From Klenkia taihuensis (GTDB taxonomy: Bacteria > Actinomycetota > Actinomycetes > Mycobacteriales > Geodermatophilaceae), in contig NZ_FOMD01000001.1 in the NCBI RefSeq assembly GCF_900112525.1, positions 124,001 to 188,000 of the forward strand: a DNA stretch of 64,000 nt, written 5' to 3'. The position numbers and the translations under genes are program-made. This document shows positions 60,845-64,000 of this stretch, one piece after another. The notes under the pieces are model-generated. The model ran no database searches, was not told the origin of the DNA, and worked only from the letters and a program-made list of their open reading frames with translations. Within the stretch, counting starts at the first letter, position 1. Each line of letters opens with the position of its first letter.

Positions 60845-61665
60845 CGGATGCCGCCGAAGGTGAGCAGCAGCAGGACCGCCACGAGGGCGGCGACACCGGC
60901 GGCGGCGAGCGCGGTGCGACGACGGGCCCACAGCAGCACGGCCGCGGTGGCGGCGCCGGCGACGAGCCCGCCCAGGTGGCCGAGCAGGGAGACCCCGGGG
61001 AGCAGGCTGATGACCAGGTTGATGGCCAGCAGGGTGAGCAGCCCGCGCAGGTCCTGCTTCTGCCGGACCAGGACGACGCCGAAGGCTCCGAGCAGGCCGT
61101 AGATGGCGCCCGAGGCGCCGACCACGCCGCCCACGTAGGAGCCGAACAGCTGCAGCGACGCCGCACCGCCCAGCGCCGAGACGAGGTAGACGGTGAGGTA
61201 GCGGCCCTTGCCGAGCATGCGCTCGAGCTCCGAGCCGAACAGCAGCAGCGCCAGCATGTTCAGCGCGAGGTGCACCAGGCTGGCGTGGGTGAAGGCGCTG
61301 GTGACCACCCGCCACCACTCGCCCTGGTCGACCAGCACGGGCGCGGTGAGCAGCTCGCCGGTCAGCGGGGAGGCGAAGGACCGGACGGGGTTGCCGCCGG
61401 CCAGCAGCGCGGAGACCGCGGTGGCGACGGCGACCGCGACGTTGATCGCGATGAGGACGAGGGTGACCGTGCCCCAGCGGCGGCCGGCGACCCGCATGCC
61501 GGTGGTGCGCCTGGGGGTGCGGACGGTGCGCCGGGCGTCGGCGATCTCCTCGGGGCACTGGAAGCCCACCGAGGCCGAGTTCATGCACTCGGGGCAGATC
61601 GGGCGGCCGCACCGCACGCAGGAGATCCGGGTGGGCCGGTCGGGGTGCCGGTAGCAGGTGGGCAC
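60841..61665 (-). CDS. Rhomboid intramembrane serine protease with N-terminal zinc finger
   Basis: 274 residues. An N-terminal Cys/His cluster (CYRHPDRPTRISCVRCGRPICPEC, B-box-like) precedes six membrane helices with catalytic Ser in GASGAIYGLLG and His in LGHLGGLVAGA. HASLVHLALNML is the usual conserved loop. A further 16 in-frame codons upstream lead to a CTG at 61716 that overlaps the ppiA stop as CTGA, so a longer form (S-T-P-T-G-P-G...) may be the true start. Confidence 0.9.
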   Translation of the reverse strand: MPTCYRHPDRPTRISCVRCGRPICPECMNSASVGFQCPEEIADARRTVRTPRRTTGMRVAGRRWGTVTLVLIAINVAVAVATAVSALLAGGNPVRSFASPLTGELLTAPVLVDQGEWWRVVTSAFTHASLVHLALNMLALLLFGSELERMLGKGRYLTVYLVSALGGAASLQLFGSYVGGVVGASGAIYGLLGAFGVVLVRQKQDLRGLLTLLAINLVISLLPGVSLLGHLGGLVAGAATAAVLLWARRRTALAAAGVAALVAVLLLLTFGGIR

Positions 61666-61712
61666 CGGGGGCGCGGGCTGCTCGCCCGCACCCCCGGGAC
61701 CGGTGGGCGTGC

Positions 61713-62246
61713 TCAGCTGCGCTGCACCTCGACCGAGGTGATGACGACGTCCTCGAGCGGACGGTCACCGCGGGCGGTGGGGACCTTGGCGATGGCGTCG
61801 ACGACCTGGCGGGAGGCGTCGTCGGCCACCTCGCCGAAGATCGTGTGCTTGTTGTTCAGGTGCGGGGTGTTGGTGACGGTGATGAAGAACTGCGAGCCGT
61901 TGGTGCCCGGGCCGGCGTTGGCCATGGCCAGCAGGTAGGGCTTGGAGAACTGCAGGTCGGGGTGGAACTCGTCGCCGAAGCGGTAGCCGGGGCCGCCGGT
62001 GCCCTGCCCCAGCGGGTCGCCGCCCTGGATCATGAAGCCGTCGATGACCCGGTGGAAGACGGTGCCGTCGTAGAGCTTGTCGGTGGTCTTCGCCCGGGTG
62101 CGGGGGTCGACCCACTCCCGGCTGCCCTCGGCGAGCTCGGCGAAGTTGGCGACGGTCTTGGGGGCGTGGTCCGGGAACAGGTCCACGGTGATGTCGCCGT
62201 GGTTGGTGTGCAGGACTGCGCGCCGCGCAGGAGTCGATTCGGTCAC
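61713..62246 (-). CDS. ppiA: Cyclophilin-type peptidyl-prolyl isomerase
   Basis: 177 residues. Cyclophilin core: HTNHGDITVDLFPDHAPKTV, VFHRVIDGFMIQGGDP (active-site Arg and Phe), TNGSQFFIT and HLNNKHTIFGEV. It catalyses proline isomerisation in the cytosol; no signal peptide. This matches the conserved ppiA next to the origin-proximal tRNAs. GTG 62246 is seven bases after GACGAT. Confidence 0.95.
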   Translation of the reverse strand: MTESTPARRAVLHTNHGDITVDLFPDHAPKTVANFAELAEGSREWVDPRTRAKTTDKLYDGTVFHRVIDGFMIQGGDPLGQGTGGPGYRFGDEFHPDLQFSKPYLLAMANAGPGTNGSQFFITVTNTPHLNNKHTIFGEVADDASRQVVDAIAKVPTARGDRPLEDVVITSVEVQRS

Positions 62247-62280
62247 GCCCCCCATCGTCCCACCTGCGGGGATGGGCCGC

Positions 62281-62862
62281 TCAGACCGCCCCGACGACCG
62301 TCTGCGCGACTTCCCGGGCCTGCAGGCTGGACTCCTGGTTGACCGTGACCACCACGACCAGCGTGCCGTCGGCGACGGCGAGCACGGTCTGCGGCCCCAC
62401 GGCGATCCCGCCGCCGTCGCCGACGTCGCGCACCGCGGTGCCGCCGAGGGGGGCGACGCGCTCGACCGCGGCGGTCTGCGCGGCGGTGGCGTCGGCGGCC
62501 TGGCTGATCTCCACGACCAACGCGGGCTCGCCGTTCGGCTTCGTGAAGGTGCAGGTCGGCGGTGGCCCACCGGGGACGCCGGTGGTGGTCACCGTGGGGG
62601 TGCGCTGGCCGACGGTGTCCTCGACGAACGACGTGTCGAGGTAGGGGCAGTCGGCCTCGGTGGTGACCGGTTCGGCCGACGTCGGCGCGGCCGTCGTGGT
62701 CGGCGCCGGGGAGGGGCCCACGGTGCTCGGCGGGGTGGCGGTCGGACCGCCCCGGCCGGTGTCGTCGGCCGGCCCGCCGCAGCCGGCGAGCAGGAGGACC
62801 AGCGTGGAGACGAGGGGAATCGAACCCCTGACCCCCGCCTTGCAAAGGCGGTGCTCTACCAA
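62281..62862 (-). CDS. Lipoprotein of unknown function whose 5' end runs into tRNA-Ala
   Basis: The body is a secreted lipoprotein: hydrophobic STLVLLLAGC lipobox, a Thr/Pro linker (PSPAPTTTAAPTSAEP) and a 125-residue domain with two cysteines (DCPYLD, PPTCTF), reminiscent of DUF3558-type lipoproteins. No ATG or GTG precedes the signal peptide in frame before the tRNA. The first plausible start is TTG 62862 inside tRNA-Ala, giving M-V-E-H-R-L-C-K..., a basic n-region, 193 residues. The start could also be a rare CTG or the gene may have lost its beginning. Confidence 0.65.
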   Translation of the reverse strand: MVEHRLCKAGVRGSIPLVSTLVLLLAGCGGPADDTGRGGPTATPPSTVGPSPAPTTTAAPTSAEPVTTEADCPYLDTSFVEDTVGQRTPTVTTTGVPGGPPPTCTFTKPNGEPALVVEISQAADATAAQTAAVERVAPLGGTAVRDVGDGGGIAVGPQTVLAVADGTLVVVVTVNQESSLQAREVAQTVVGAV

Positions 62863-62877
62863 TTGAGCTACGTCCCC
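62805..62877 (-). tRNA. tRNA-Ala (TGC)
   Basis: 73 bases. Acceptor GGGGACG with CGTCTCC (one G-U pair), D-arm AGCTCAATTGGTAGAGC, anticodon arm CCGCC-TTTGCAA-GGCGG with TGC, T-arm CAGGGGTTCGAATCCCCT, discriminator A; CCA not encoded. Confidence 0.96.
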
Positions 62878-62885
62878 GGGGGGTG

Positions 62886-63026
62886 CTAGCGGTGCGTGGT
62901 CCGGACGGCGTCGGGGCTGCTGGTGGCCTCGGCCCACAGCCCCTGGTCGCCCTGGGCCGCCGTCCGCTTGCGCAGGGCCAACAGGGTGCCCGCCGCGAGG
63001 GCGGCCACGGCGACCTTCTTCAGCAC
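62886..63026 (-). CDS. DLW-39 family small protein
   Basis: 46 residues: VLKKVAVAALAAGTLLALRKR (N-terminal hydrophobic helix) and GDQGLWAEATSS, the DLWxEA-type motif with Gly for Asp. It lies between tRNA-Ile and tRNA-Ala, where this tiny actinobacterial family is usually found. GAGGAGG is eight bases before GTG 63026. Function unknown. Confidence 0.88.
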   Translation of the reverse strand: MLKKVAVAALAAGTLLALRKRTAAQGDQGLWAEATSSPDAVRTTHR

Positions 63027-63062
63027 GGGGCCGACCTCCTCGAGGGTGGGGCAGTGCACGGG

Positions 63063-63136
63063 TGGGCCTGGGAGGACTTGAACCTCCGGCCTCATCCTTA
63101 TCAGGGATGCGCTCTAACCGCCTGAGCTACAGGCCC
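63063..63136 (-). tRNA. tRNA-Ile (GAT)
   Basis: 74 bases. Acceptor GGGCCTG with CAGGCCC, D-arm AGCTCAGGCGGTTAGAGC, anticodon loop CTGATAA with GAT, T-arm GGAGGTTCAAGTCCTCC, discriminator A. TATGCT (63150-63155, minus strand) is a likely -10. CCA not encoded. Confidence 0.96.
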
Positions 63137-63160
63137 GTGAACCTCGGAAAGCATACGTGG

Positions 63161-63187
63161 CCCCCGGCCGGCGCCGCCGACCGGGGG
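63161..63187 (-). terminator. Hairpin between DUF3566 gene and tRNA-Ile
   Basis: Arms CCCCCGG and CCGGGGG enclose CGGCG-C-CGCCG, a near-perfect stem of about 12 bp just after the DUF3566 stop. Confidence 0.6.
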
Positions 63188-63194
63188 TGCCGCG

Positions 63195-64000
63195 TCAGGA
63201 GTCGCGCTCGGACAGGGTGACCTCGAGGCCGCCCACGAGGTCCGCGCACAGGTTGTAGACGAAGGTGCCGACGGTGCACAGCGCGGTGAACAGCACGATG
63301 TTGACCGCACCGATGACCGCCGCCCCGCCGAACACGATGCCCGGGGTGATGACCTCGCCGGTGGAGTCGCCGGAGGCGGAGCCCAGCTGGCCGATGAGGT
63401 CGTTGAGCGTGCTGAACACGCCCAGGCCGCTGAGCACGCCGTAGAGGACGCCGACGGCGACCATCCAGACGAAGAACAGCGCGATGGCCAGCACCAGGGA
63501 GATCTTCAGCGCCGACCAGGTGTCGATGTGCCGCAGCTGCAGCCGCGCGCGACGGGGGCCCTTGCCGCCCTTCACCGCGCCGCGGACCCCGGTGCGCTCG
63601 CCCTGCTCGGACGCGGCCGGGCGGGCCGGCGCCTCGGCGACGCGGGCCCCGGCCGGCGGACGGTTCGCGGTCTGGCGGGGTGCGCCGGCGTCGCGGTTGG
63701 CCGGGCGCACACCGGTCTGGGCGGCGCCGACCCGGGGGGCGGCCGCACCCGCGGCGGCCGCCGCAGCAGCGGCGGGGCGCTGGTCGGCCGGGCGGGCGGC
63801 GGGCTGCTGGCCGGTGGGCCGGGCGGCCTGGGCCGGTCGGTCGGCCGCGGGGGCCGACTTCTTCGCGGGCTGCTGGGTGGGGGCGGCCGGCTGGGTGGGC
63901 CCCGCCGGGGGCTGCCCGGCCGGACGGGCCGACGCGGCCTGCGCGGTGCCGGTGGGGGCCGCACCTCCCCAGCCGGGGGCGACCGCGGGCTTGCCCGACG
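63195..64000 (-). CDS. DUF3566 membrane protein (5' end outside window)
   Basis: At least 268 residues are in the window and the frame is still open at the right edge. A long Ala/Pro/Gln/Arg-rich cytoplasmic N-terminus is followed by DUF3566: ARLQLRHIDTWSALKISLVLAIALFF, a second helix and a C-terminal helix with GIVFGGAAVIGAVNIVLFTALCTVGTFVYNLCADLVGG. In relatives (Rv0007) it follows gyrA. Role unknown, possibly envelope related. A GTG at 63710 would give 171 residues, but the open, composition-matched extension favours a longer protein. Confidence 0.9.
   Translation of the reverse strand, partial: SGKPAVAPGWGGAAPTGTAQAASARPAGQPPAGPTQPAAPTQQPAKKSAPAADRPAQAARPTGQQPAARPADQRPAAAAAAAAGAAAPRVGAAQTGVRPANRDAGAPRQTANRPPAGARVAEAPARPAASEQGERTGVRGAVKGGKGPRRARLQLRHIDTWSALKISLVLAIALFFVWMVAVGVLYGVLSGLGVFSTLNDLIGQLGSASGDSTGEVITPGIVFGGAAVIGAVNIVLFTALCTVGTFVYNLCADLVGGLEVTLSERDS

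Noticed and set aside
62805-63136. tRNA-Ala/tRNA-Ile as integration sites of a genomic island
   Set aside because: No integrase, no repeated tRNA 3' end in the window, and the surrounding genes are conserved core.

Overview
The window is very GC-rich (roughly three quarters G+C), densely coded and rich in GTG starts. It reads as chromosome of a high-GC actinobacterium. Gene style and content (many leaderless starts, DUF559 protein, DLW-39 peptide, class E sortase beside a pknB cluster) suggest Geodermatophilaceae or a close relative; that assignment is inference. No transposase, integrase, phage gene or CRISPR array was seen.

Left part (1-24203): an asymmetric heterodimeric ABC exporter; a translationally coupled NYN nuclease and phospholipase D-superfamily pair; TetR, Nudix, GNAT and DUF1992 genes; an AidB-like acyl-CoA dehydrogenase; cinA divergent from a small membrane protein. 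Then comes an iron and oxidative-stress block on the minus strand: furA-katG, then efeU-efeO-efeB followed at once by two receptor Ser/Thr kinases. A plus-strand thiolase, 3-hydroxyacyl-CoA dehydrogenase and enoyl-CoA hydratase operon closes this part.

Middle (24204-46183): a 1.3-kb unit with a DUF559/AbiEi-like gene between inverted palindromic ends and outward G/C-tract repeats; MBL hydrolase, alpha/beta hydrolase, SRPBCC, GntR and two TetR genes; metallophosphoesterase; a CYTH-CHAD polyphosphate protein; a membrane EEP phosphatase; a Na+/H+ antiporter; a coupled RNB ribonuclease, aminotransferase and omega-amidase operon; a Nei-type glycosylase; nucleoside hydrolase; S4 and MOSC proteins; a PilZ protein; and an esterase-aldose epimerase fusion.

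Right part (46246-64000): the origin-proximal actinobacterial core. tRNA-Leu, then fhaA-fhaB-pstP-rodA-pbpA-pknA-pknB (cell-wall elongation under Ser/Thr kinase control), then trpG/pabA, a 52-residue membrane protein, a class E sortase, DUF881, crgA, a CPBP protease, an NAD(P)-binding protein, a PH-like protein, rhomboid, ppiA, tRNA-Ala, DLW-39, tRNA-Ile and a DUF3566 protein running off the right edge. In relatives gyrA, gyrB, recF, dnaN and dnaA follow, so oriC probably lies shortly beyond the right end. Fitting this, three identical parS-like palindromes (GTTCCACGTGGAAC) and a 468-bp gene-free stretch with DnaA-box-like nonamers occur in the window.
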